Below are positions 7,367 through 13,403 of a stretch of DNA of 13,405 bases, in pieces. Every line of letters begins with the position of its first letter. Within the stretch, counting starts at the first letter, position 1. The stretch covers positions 1-13,405 of the forward strand of contig CAAGMF010000025.1 of assembly GCA_900770895.1 (NCBI GenBank), in the 5' to 3' direction. Below the pieces are notes generated by a model. That model was not told the origin of the DNA. It saw nothing but the letters and a program-made list of their open reading frames with translations, and ran no database searches. Position numbers and translations under genes: made by a program. Source of the stretch: an uncultured Mitsuokella sp. (lineage in GTDB: Bacteria > Bacillota > Negativicutes > Selenomonadales > Selenomonadaceae).

Positions 7367-8746
7367 TCAGCGTTTGTAGGCGGTGACTTTCTGATAGTGC
7401 TTCGCGAAGAACTCGGAAGCGACCTGGGGGAACAGGGAGTAGGAGAGGACATCCTCCGGCGTCGGGTTCAGGAAGCCTTTCTCTTTGAGTTCCTTTTCGT
7501 AGTCGGCGAAGGTTGGGCGCTTCGCATCGTACTCAGCAACATCCTCGATGATCTCCTCGGGCTTGAGGCCGATGGTCTTCGTGAGGAAGTCGCGGTCGAT
7601 GGCGACCGGAGTCTTGCCGAACAGGCCGCGGGCGAGATCCTTGAACTCCTTCGGAATCATGGAGTAGCGCTTGCCGGAGACGACGTTCATCGTAGCCATC
7701 GTGCCGACGATCTGCGAGGACGGCGTGACGAGCGGCGGATAGCCGAGGTCTTTGCGGACGCGCGGCATCTCGTCGAGCAGGTCCTGATATTTGTCCTCAG
7801 CGCCCATGCTCTTGAGCTGGTTCGTGAGGTTCGAAAGCATACCGCCCGGAATCTGGAAGTCAAGGACGTTCGGGTTGAGGTCGAAGTAGCCCTTGAGGTT
7901 GAAGGTCTTGATGAGGTCCTTCTTCACAGCGGCGAAATGCTTCGCAATCGGTGTGAGCTGCTGGACGTCGATGCCCGTATCATACGGCGTGCCCTCGAGC
8001 ATGCGGATCATGGTCTCGGTGCACGGCTGAGACGTGTCCGAAGCGAACGGCGAGAGGGCGCAGTCGATGATATCGACGCCAGCCTCTACGGCCTTCAGAT
8101 AGGTGGCATGGCCGAATCCGGACGTGCAGTGCGTGTGGAGCTCGACCGGGATATCGAGAGCGGCCTTGAGTTTCTTGACCAGATCCTCAGCCACATACGG
8201 CTTGAGCAGGCCGGACATATCCTTTATGCAGATGGAGTCGCAGCCCATTTCCTGGAGCTGCTTGGCGAGGTCGACGAACATCTCGTTCGTATGTACCGGG
8301 CTGATGGTGTAGACGAGGCAGCCCTGCACCTCAGGTTTCTCCGGGCAGTTCTTGGCTGCGTTTATAGCGACCTTGAGGTTGCGGACATCATTGAGAGCAT
8401 CGAAGATACGGAAAACGCCAACGCCATGCTTCGAAGCGGCCTGGACGAATTTCTCGACGACATCGTTGGAGTAATGGTTGTACCCCAGGAGGTTCTGGCC
8501 GCGCAGGAGCATCTGTATCGGGGTGTGGAGTTTTGATTTCAGAGTGTCGAGGCGCTCCCACGGATCCTCATCGAGGAAACGCAGGCAGGTATCGAATGTA
8601 GCACCGCCCCAGGCTTCGAGGGCTTTATAGCCGACTTTGTCGAGGGCTTCGAGCTGCGGCAGCATGTCGCTGAGACGCATGCGCGTAGCACAGAGGGACT
8701 GATGGCCGTCACGCAGGACGGTTTCCATGATCTGGACTTTTGCCAT
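7367..8746 (-). CDS. oadA: Biotin-dependent carboxyltransferase subunit (oxaloacetate decarboxylase alpha / pyruvate carboxylase subunit B type)
   Basis: The 459-residue protein is a carboxyltransferase that moves CO2 between carboxybiotin and pyruvate/oxaloacetate. The HMGL-like TIM barrel fills about 1-280. RDGHQS is at 12-17 (metal ligand D13), the carbamylated-lysine candidate is K175 in CIKDMSG, and zinc ligands H204 and H206 are in VELHTHCTSG. The PYC_OADA domain follows (about 290-440). The protein stops there: the C-terminal biotinyl domain with its A-M-K-M motif, present in long OadA proteins of about 600 residues, is absent. The biotin carrier must therefore be a separate protein, as is common in Negativicutes. 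It could serve a Na+-pumping oxaloacetate decarboxylase or a two-subunit pyruvate carboxylase; no partner gene is in the window, so the choice is open. GAGGAGA precedes ATG 8746 (minus-strand 5' end). Confidence 0.9.
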   Translation of the reverse strand: MAKVQIMETVLRDGHQSLCATRMRLSDMLPQLEALDKVGYKALEAWGGATFDTCLRFLDEDPWERLDTLKSKLHTPIQMLLRGQNLLGYNHYSNDVVEKFVQAASKHGVGVFRIFDALNDVRNLKVAINAAKNCPEKPEVQGCLVYTISPVHTNEMFVDLAKQLQEMGCDSICIKDMSGLLKPYVAEDLVKKLKAALDIPVELHTHCTSGFGHATYLKAVEAGVDIIDCALSPFASDTSQPCTETMIRMLEGTPYDTGIDVQQLTPIAKHFAAVKKDLIKTFNLKGYFDLNPNVLDFQIPGGMLSNLTNQLKSMGAEDKYQDLLDEMPRVRKDLGYPPLVTPSSQIVGTMATMNVVSGKRYSMIPKEFKDLARGLFGKTPVAIDRDFLTKTIGLKPEEIIEDVAEYDAKRPTFADYEKELKEKGFLNPTPEDVLSYSLFPQVASEFFAKHYQKVTAYKR

Positions 8747-8808
8747 TGAAATACACTCTCCTCAAATTACCATTCCTTGTCCCTGAATGGGGCAACCATA
8801 AATAACAA

Positions 8809-8876
8809 TTCACATTCCATAAACAGTATATATTGATAGAAAACCGATGTCAATAGAAATCCGGCAAGAATGTGAA
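8809..8876. repeat. 9-bp inverted repeat flanking the oadA promoter
   Basis: TTCACATTC (8809-8817) and GAATGTGAA (8868-8876) are perfect inverted copies. They bracket the predicted promoter at 8825-8853, one arm 7 bp beyond the -10 and the other 14 bp beyond the -35. Paired operator sites for a looping or bilateral-binding regulator are possible. The half-site TGTGAA recalls Rex and CRP/FNR half-sites, but neither has this spacing. The role is unproven. Confidence 0.45.
8825..8853 (-). promoter_or_regulatory. Sigma-70-type promoter for the carboxyltransferase gene
   Basis: On the minus strand, TTGACA (plus positions 8848-8853) is followed by exactly 17 bp and TATACT (8825-8830). Transcription would start near 8818, about 70 nt before the start codon. 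This is the strongest promoter match in the window. The remainder of the 8747-8940 gap is AT-rich and holds no gene; I see no terminator after the upstream dehydrogenase. Confidence 0.8.
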
Positions 8877-8940
8877 GTTTTTCCCAAGTATACCAATAAA
8901 GAATAATGTACTATGACTTACGATAATAGTTCGCGGGCCA

Positions 8941-9717
8941 TCAAAGCAGATGGAGGAGACGGCTGGCCTTCATGATGAGCCAGTCGGGCAGGAGTGCTGC
9001 CAGGAGGCGGTCGAGCAGGCTCAGCGCATCAGGGGTGCAGATGGAGCGGCCGAGGCGGGCCGAGGCCAGTGAGCGGCTGACGACGCTCGCGGCCGTCGTG
9101 GCCAGCGGCAGATGACGGAAATAGCGGCCGTGGCTCTGCTGGGCCCGGCCGACGAATTCGGTGTCCTTGATCCAGTAGGGGCAGACGGCAGTGACAGTGA
9201 TGCCCTGCGGGGCCAGTTCGTAGGCGAGGGAGCGGCTGTAGGAAATGACGAGGGACTTCGTAGCAGCGTAGAGACCGAGGTAGGGCACGGGCTGGAATCC
9301 GGCGCAGGAGGCGATTTCGAGTATGTGGCTGCCTGTAGACATGAAAGGTATGACTGTCTGAGTGAGCATGACGAGGGCGCGGCAGTTCAGATCGATCATC
9401 TGCGCGGCGGTGTCAGGGCTGAGGTCGTCATAGCTGCCGATGCGTCCGAAACCAGCCGCGCAGATGAGCCAGCAGACCTCGAGCTCCTGCTCGGAGGCCA
9501 TAGCTTCGCGCAGCTCGGTGAGAGCCGCATCGGTCGTGAGGTCGCAGGCGAATATGCGGCATGGAGTGATGAGCTCGTCCGCCAGAGCCTCGAGCTGCTC
9601 GCGACGGCGGGCGATGATCCAGAACTCATCGGCGCGGTCTTCTATGGCGAGGTCGAGCTGGCGGGCGTATTCGCGGCCCAGTCCGCTCGAGGCGCCGGTT
9701 ATGATAGCTATGTTCAT
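8941..9717 (-). CDS. Short-chain dehydrogenase/reductase (SDR), substrate unknown
   Basis: A 258-residue classical SDR, an NAD(P)(H)-dependent oxidoreductase with a Rossmann fold. The cofactor loop is TGASSGLG (7-14). The structural CAAGFG at 86-91 replaces the usual NNAG. The active site is N111, S137 (IASCAG), Y150 and K154 (YAATK). The arginines after the second strand (IIARRRE, 34-40) suggest NADP(H), by family rule. The C-terminus (about 232-258) is hydrophobic and leucine-rich with basic residues, consistent with membrane association, as in several short SDRs of Firmicutes. AGGAGG lies 5 nt before ATG 9717 (minus-strand 5' end). It is monocistronic or read through toward oadA, with 194 bp between them. 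It is transcribed divergently from the rib operon. No neighbour indicates a pathway, so the substrate is unassigned. Confidence 0.88.
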   Translation of the reverse strand: MNIAIITGASSGLGREYARQLDLAIEDRADEFWIIARRREQLEALADELITPCRIFACDLTTDAALTELREAMASEQELEVCWLICAAGFGRIGSYDDLSPDTAAQMIDLNCRALVMLTQTVIPFMSTGSHILEIASCAGFQPVPYLGLYAATKSLVISYSRSLAYELAPQGITVTAVCPYWIKDTEFVGRAQQSHGRYFRHLPLATTAASVVSRSLASARLGRSICTPDALSLLDRLLAALLPDWLIMKASRLLHLL

Positions 9718-9771
9718 GGCATCCTCCTGCTGCGTTCAGTCGTGCGGTCGTTTTCCGAGATAATAAAAGTG

Positions 9772-9782
9772 GTAGTAACTAC
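9772..9782. promoter_or_regulatory. Short palindrome at the predicted start of the SDR transcript
   Basis: GTAGTAACTAC is an 11-bp perfect palindrome with a central A, placed just downstream of the SDR -10 element, where a repressor could block initiation. It is short enough to arise by chance. No regulator gene is nearby. Confidence 0.3.
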
Positions 9783-9811
9783 ATTATTAATACTGAAGCG
9801 CCGACTGTCAA
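9783..9811 (-). promoter_or_regulatory. Promoter for the SDR gene
   Basis: On the minus strand, a perfect TTGACA (plus 9806-9811) is followed by 17 bp and AATAAT (9783-9788). Transcription would start near 9776, about 60 nt before the SDR start codon. It is divergent from the rib promoter, with only 16 bp between the two -35 elements. Confidence 0.65.
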
Positions 9812-9851
9812 GCACGCTGCAGCAGTATTGACTAATAAAGAGCTGCGTGCT
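9811..9851. repeat. 7-bp inverted repeat across the divergent promoter region
   Basis: AGCACGC (9811-9817) and GCGTGCT (9845-9851) are perfect inverted copies. They enclose the rib -35 element and touch the rib -10 element on one side and the SDR -35 on the other. An operator shared by both promoters is possible but unsupported beyond position. Confidence 0.3.
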
Positions 9852-9856
9852 AGGAT
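9828..9856 (+). promoter_or_regulatory. Promoter for the rib operon
   Basis: TTGACT (9828-9833), a 17-bp spacer and TAGGAT (9851-9856), with TGC directly before the -10 (extended -10). Transcription would begin near 9863, about 10 nt before the first stem of the FMN riboswitch, which is where a riboswitch promoter should be. Confidence 0.7.
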
Positions 9857-9871
9857 ATAGACAATGAGACA

Positions 9872-9987
9872 TCTCTTTGGGGCGGGGAGCATTTCCCCAC
9901 CGGCGGTAAAGCCCGCGAGCTGGCCTGTGGCTGGCATGACTCGGTGAGACTCCGGGGCCGACAGTATAGTCTGGATGAGAAAAGAGT
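9872..9987 (+). promoter_or_regulatory. FMN riboswitch (RFN element)
   Basis: The leader carries the conserved RFN blocks in order: GGGGCGGGG, then TTTCCCCACCGGCGGTAAA, GCCCGCGAGC, a variable stem, ACTCGGTGAGACTCC, GGGGCCGACAGT, and AGTCTGGATGAGA. The closing P1 stem pairs CTCTTT (9873-9878) with AAAGAG (9981-9986). FMN binding to this class represses riboflavin genes; the gene just downstream is ribD, as expected. CTCCGGG (9950-9956) in the last stem region can pair with CCCGGAG (10033-10039) in the terminator, which offers an antiterminator. Confidence 0.95.
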
Positions 9988-10028
9988 GCTTGGCGCTATG
10001 ATGGCGTCTGGCAGGCTGTGATATCAAG

Positions 10029-10063
10029 GCCGCCCGGAGCAGATAAGATCCGGGCGGCTTTTT
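10029..10063 (+). terminator. Riboswitch-controlled intrinsic terminator
   Basis: GCCGCCCGGA (10029-10038) and TCCGGGCGGC (10049-10058) form a perfect 10-bp GC-rich stem with a 10-nt loop, followed by TTTTT (10059-10063). It lies 42 nt after the riboswitch and before ribD, so it would end transcription when FMN is bound. Confidence 0.92.
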
Positions 10064-10100
10064 CGTATTTTCGTATGATGATCGCAGCAAGCCGGTGAGG

Positions 10101-10126
10101 TGTCCCAGTCCTGTCGAGGAGGGATA
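10101..10126 (+). promoter_or_regulatory. Hairpin covering the ribD ribosome binding site
   Basis: TCCT (10109-10112) pairs with AGGA (10117-10120) around a GTCG loop. TCCC (10103-10106) pairs with GGGA (10121-10124) after an AG bulge, with two weaker pairs outside. The whole AGGAGG (10117-10122) that serves GTG 10131 is inside the stem. This would lower ribD translation unless opened. It was found by reading, not by an energy calculation. Confidence 0.5.
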
Positions 10127-10130
10127 CGAT

Positions 10131-11279
10131 GTGATTGATGAAAATGATGTACGCTATATGAGGCTGGCGCTGCAGATGGCGCGCAATGCCACGGGGCGCA
10201 CGACGCCGAATCCGCTTGTCGGGGCGGTCATCGTGCAGGCGGGGCGTGTCGTGGCGACGGGCTGGCATCGGCAGGCCGGTACGCCGCATGCGGAGATTCA
10301 TGCGCTGAATATGGCAGGTGAGCTGGCCCGCGGAGCGACGCTCTATGTGACACTCGAGCCGTGTGCGCACTATGGCCGCACCGGTCCGTGCGCCGTGGCC
10401 GTCCGGGATGCTGGCATAGCCCGCGTCGTCGTGGGCATGCGCGACCCGAATCCGCTCGTCGCAGGCAAAGGTCTGAAGATACTGACGGATGCGGGGGTAG
10501 CGGTCGATGTATTCGCTGACGACAGCGATATCGCAGCGTGCTGCTGGCAGCTGAACGAGGTGTTCCTGAAATGGATACCGCATAAGCAGCCGTTCGTGAT
10601 GCTGAAGACGGCGATGTCGCTGGACGGCAAGATCGCTACGGTGACGGGCGAGTCGCAGTGGATAACGGGCGAAGCGGCGCGGGCGCGCGTCCATGAATGG
10701 CGCGATATCTATGATGGCATCATGGTGGGCATCGGTACGGTGCTGCATGATGATCCGGCGCTCACGACGCGGCTGGCTGATGGTCGGCCGGGACGCAATC
10801 CGGTGCGCATCATCGTCGACAGTCAGGCGCGTACGCCGCTGACGGCACAGGTCGTGACAGATGGAGCGGCGTCGACGATCATCGCGGTGACGGATGGAGC
10901 TCCGGCTGAGCGCATCGCAGCGCTGGAGCGGTCTGCTCAGGTTGAGGTGCTGCGTTGCGGCAGCGGTCCGCAGGTTGATGTGGCGCAGCTTTTCCAGCAG
11001 CTGGGCCAGCGGGAGATTTGCTCGATATTTGTCGAGGGCGGCGGTACGCTGGCATATTCACTGCTGGCTGCCGGTCTCGTGGACAAGGTGCAGGCGTTCG
11101 TGGCACCGCTGCTCATCGGCGGACGCGAGGCTCTGACGCCGGTCGAAGGGGCTGGCAGCGCCCACCTGGCTGATGCCGTGCGGCTTCACGATGTCCAGTA
11201 TGAGCAGGTAGGCGGCGATCTGCTGGTGACCGGGTATACGCGCAGTGCAGCGGAGCGCCGCAAGCTGAGCTGGAGCTGA
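10131..11279 (+). CDS. ribD: Bifunctional riboflavin biosynthesis deaminase/reductase RibD
   Basis: RibD carries out two successive cytosolic steps: deamination of the pyrimidine made by GTP cyclohydrolase II, then NADPH-dependent reduction of the ribosyl side chain. The N-terminal deaminase (about 1-145) has HAE with H53 and E55, and EPCAHYGRTGPC with zinc ligands C78 and C87. The C-terminal reductase (about 150-370) opens with KTAMSLDGKIAT (159-170) and SQWITG (175-180). The 382-residue length is normal (family about 360-380). I chose GTG 10131: AGGAGG is 8 nt upstream and the protein then begins MIDENDVRYMRLAL like its homologues. The upstream in-frame GTG 10095 would add an unconserved tail. 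First gene of the operon, 28 nt before ribE. Confidence 0.95.
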   Translation: MIDENDVRYMRLALQMARNATGRTTPNPLVGAVIVQAGRVVATGWHRQAGTPHAEIHALNMAGELARGATLYVTLEPCAHYGRTGPCAVAVRDAGIARVVVGMRDPNPLVAGKGLKILTDAGVAVDVFADDSDIAACCWQLNEVFLKWIPHKQPFVMLKTAMSLDGKIATVTGESQWITGEAARARVHEWRDIYDGIMVGIGTVLHDDPALTTRLADGRPGRNPVRIIVDSQARTPLTAQVVTDGAASTIIAVTDGAPAERIAALERSAQVEVLRCGSGPQVDVAQLFQQLGQREICSIFVEGGGTLAYSLLAAGLVDKVQAFVAPLLIGGREALTPVEGAGSAHLADAVRLHDVQYEQVGGDLLVTGYTRSAAERRKLSWS

Positions 11280-11307
11280 CCATATAACGAATCGAGGTGG
11301 AAGCCTT

Positions 11308-11982
11308 TTGTTTACAGGAATCATAGAAGAAGTCGGGCGGGTGCGCTCCCTGGGGGGCGGACATCTGCGACTGGGTGCACGGCGCGTGCTCGAGGGCACG
11401 CAGATCGGTGACAGCATCGCAGTGAACGGCGTCTGCCTGACGGTCACGAGCCTGGCTCTGGCCCGGGGCGAGTTTACGGCCGATGTGATGCCGGAGACCG
11501 TACGGCGTACGTCGCTCTCCGAGCTGCAGCCGGGCAGTCCGGTCAATCTGGAGCGAGCATTGACGCTCTCGGCGAGGCTCGGTGGCCATATCGTGGCCGG
11601 TCATGTCGATGGCGTGGGGACGATTGCCGAGCTGCGCCAGGAGGGCAATGCCATTCGGATGCGGGTGACGGCCGGTCCGGATTTATTGCGATATATCGTA
11701 GAGAAGGGCTCGGTCGCGCTTGATGGCATCAGTCTGACCGTGGCGACGGTGACCGCTGAGGATTTCACGGTGAGCCTGATCCCGCACACGCGCGAGGTGA
11801 CGAATCTCGGCAGCAAGCAGGCGGGCAGCCGGATCAATATCGAGACAGATATGATAGGCAAGTACGTGGAAAAGCTGCTGGCAGCTGGCGTGGAATCGCC
11901 ATATGCGCCGGGAGCCAGACAGGCGAAGCCCGGGCCGGCCAGCGGCCTGACGGCCGAGTTCCTGCAGGCAAACGGATTCTGA
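11308..11982 (+). CDS. ribE: Riboflavin synthase alpha subunit RibE
   Basis: RibE (called RibC or RibE in different species) dismutates two 6,7-dimethyl-8-ribityllumazine molecules to riboflavin and the pyrimidine precursor; it works as a trimer. The 224 residues are two lumazine-binding beta barrels in tandem. The repeat is visible: SIAVNGVCLTV (36-46) against SVALDGISLTV (135-145). MFTGIIEEVG is the canonical N-terminus, and GGHIVAGHVDG (92-102) is the conserved segment at the end of barrel 1. NLGSKQAGSRINIETDMIGK (167-186) closes barrel 2, followed by a proline- and alanine-rich tail of about 30 residues. The start is a TTG codon with GAGGTGGA (11294-11301) 6 nt before it; no other start fits the family. 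It is co-transcribed with ribD. Confidence 0.95.
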   Translation: MFTGIIEEVGRVRSLGGGHLRLGARRVLEGTQIGDSIAVNGVCLTVTSLALARGEFTADVMPETVRRTSLSELQPGSPVNLERALTLSARLGGHIVAGHVDGVGTIAELRQEGNAIRMRVTAGPDLLRYIVEKGSVALDGISLTVATVTAEDFTVSLIPHTREVTNLGSKQAGSRINIETDMIGKYVEKLLAAGVESPYAPGARQAKPGPASGLTAEFLQANGF

Positions 11983-12015
11983 CCAGTGGGCCGCAGGGGA
12001 AGGTTTCGTGCTTGT

Positions 12016-12171
12016 AGCCTTCTCCTTAGGAGAAGGGGGACCGCGCTAGCGGTGGATGAGGTGGGCTGGGACATGGCTCTCTGTTTAGAGTAAAAGCTCT
12101 ATGTAGAGAATTGCTCTGGCTACACCTCATCCGTCAGCCTGCGGCTGCCACCTTCCCCAGAGGGGAAGGCT
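12016..12171. repeat. Composite inverted repeat (MITE-like) of two hairpin-bearing units
   Basis: Left unit 12016-12063 and right unit 12123-12171 are inverted copies of one 48-49-bp sequence. Both read AGCCTTC-, a hairpin, a second hairpin, then GGATGAGGTG at the inner end. In the left unit the hairpins are CCTTCTCC/GGAGAAGG (loop TTA) and ACCGC/GCGGT. In the right unit they are CCTTCCCC/GGGGAAGG (loop AGA) and CAGCC/GGCTG. Stem bases differ between units but pairing is kept. From memory, similar units are scattered between genes in many gut Firmicutes. It fills nearly all of the 11983-12191 gap between ribE and ribBA. It could be a miniature transposable element, an mRNA stabiliser or a partial terminator. 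Confidence 0.75.
12076..12112 (+). repeat. Two tandem small hairpins in the centre of the composite repeat
   Basis: GCTCT starts recur at 12076, 12096 and 12113. The first two units each form a short stem: CTCT-GTTT-AGAG (12079-12090) and CTCTA-TG-TAGAG (12097-12108). They fill much of the 59-bp spacer between the large arms. The stems are short, so this is only a pattern, not an assigned function. Confidence 0.35.
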
Positions 12172-12191
12172 TTATAGAAGGAGTGATAATT

Positions 12192-13403
12192 ATGTCAAAA
12201 TTTGCTACGGTAGAACAGGCTATCGAGGATATAAAGAATGGCAAGATGGTCGTCGTCGTCGATGATGAGGATCGTGAGAATGAGGGCGACCTCATCGTGG
12301 CAGCGGCTACGGTCACGCCGGAGGACGTGAATTTCATGGCGAAGTACGCCAAGGGCCTCATATGCACCCCAATCGATGGCAAGCGCCTCGATGAACTGGA
12401 TATCGGTCAGATGGTCGCCAACAATACGGACAATCATGAGACGGCTTTTACGGTTTCAATCGATGCCTATGATACGGATACCGGCATTTCGGCTTTCGAG
12501 CGCTGCCAGACGATCCGCAAGCTGCTCGATCCCGAGGCGAAGCCCTCGAGCTTCCGCCGGCCGGGGCATGTGTTCCCGCTGCGCTCGGTCGAGGGCGGCG
12601 TGCTGCGCCGTGCAGGTCATACGGAGACGACGACGGATCTCGCGCGGCTGGCCGGCTTTTATCCGGCGGGGCTCTGCTGCGAGATCATGGACGATGACGG
12701 CCACATGATGCGCACGCCGCGCCTCAAGGAGTTCGCCAAGAAGCACGGCCTCCACATCATCACGGTCCAGTCGCTCATCGAGTACCGCAAGCGCACGGAG
12801 AACTTCGTGCACGAGGTCGCCGATGTCGACTTCCCGAGCAAGTACGGCCACTTCCGCATCCATGCCTACGAGAACGAGCTCAACAACAAGTGCGACATCG
12901 CCATCGTCAAGGGCGATGTGCGCGGCAAGAAGGACGTGCTCGTGCGCGTCCACTCGGAGTGCCTCACGGGCGATGCGCTCGGCTCCATGCGCTGCGACTG
13001 CGGCGACCAGCTCGCGCTCGCGCTCAAGAAAATCGAGGCAGAGGGCGAGGGCGTCGTGCTCTACATGCGCCAGGAGGGCCGCGGCATCGGCCTCGCCAAC
13101 AAGATGCGCGCCTACGCGCTGCAGGACAAGGGCCGCGACACAGTCGAAGCCAACGTCGAGCTCGGCTTCGCGCCGGATCTGCGCGACTACGGCATCGGCG
13201 CCCAGATTCTCGCGGACCTTGGCCTCACGAGCATCCGCCTGATGACCAACAACCCGGCCAAGCGTGCCGGCCTCGAGGGCTACGGCCTCGAGATCACGGG
13301 CCGCGTGCCGCTGCAGGTCCACGCCAACAAGTTCGACAAGCGCTACCTGACGGTCAAGAAAGTCAAGATGGGCCATCTCTTCAGCGACGACACGCTGAAG
13401 TAA
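12192..13403 (+). CDS. ribBA: Bifunctional DHBP synthase / GTP cyclohydrolase II RibBA
   Basis: RibBA supplies both precursors of riboflavin. RibB makes 3,4-dihydroxy-2-butanone 4-phosphate from ribulose-5-phosphate. RibA opens GTP to the pyrimidine that RibD uses. RibB (about 1-200) has DDEDRENEGDL (24-34), FRRPGHVFPLR (121-131), RRAGHTETTTDL (139-150) and CEIMDDDG (163-170). RibA (about 205-403) has HSECLTGD with zinc ligand C257, MRCDCG with C268 and C270, MRQEGRGIGLANK (292-304) and NNPAKRAGL (353-361). Both active sites look complete, so dual function is expected. The start is ATG 12192, with AAGGAG (12178-12183) 8 nt upstream; the 403-residue length is typical. The gap to ribE is 209 bp, filled by the composite repeat. 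Codon use shifts strongly to C/G third positions from about 12690 on, unlike ribD and ribE. Confidence 0.96.
   Translation: MSKFATVEQAIEDIKNGKMVVVVDDEDRENEGDLIVAAATVTPEDVNFMAKYAKGLICTPIDGKRLDELDIGQMVANNTDNHETAFTVSIDAYDTDTGISAFERCQTIRKLLDPEAKPSSFRRPGHVFPLRSVEGGVLRRAGHTETTTDLARLAGFYPAGLCCEIMDDDGHMMRTPRLKEFAKKHGLHIITVQSLIEYRKRTENFVHEVADVDFPSKYGHFRIHAYENELNNKCDIAIVKGDVRGKKDVLVRVHSECLTGDALGSMRCDCGDQLALALKKIEAEGEGVVLYMRQEGRGIGLANKMRAYALQDKGRDTVEANVELGFAPDLRDYGIGAQILADLGLTSIRLMTNNPAKRAGLEGYGLEITGRVPLQVHANKFDKRYLTVKKVKMGHLFSDDTLK

Noticed and set aside
7397..8536. 379-codon plus-strand frame opposite the carboxyltransferase
   Set aside because: It is an antisense shadow created by codon bias; the minus-strand protein has complete catalytic motifs, a promoter and a terminator.
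9996..10748. 250-codon minus-strand frame across the riboswitch terminator and ribD
   Set aside because: It covers the rib leader and the RibD deaminase motifs; its arginine/histidine-rich translation is typical of an antisense shadow.
12151..12174. CCTTCCCC/GGGGAAGG hairpin followed by CTTTAT as a terminator before ribBA
   Set aside because: The T-run is only three bases, and termination here would cut off ribBA, which has no clear promoter of its own. It is better explained as part of the composite repeat.
12456..13376. 306-codon minus-strand frame opposite ribBA
   Set aside because: It is explained by the extreme C/G third-position use of ribBA; low-complexity Ala/Val/Leu/Glu-rich translation with no motifs.
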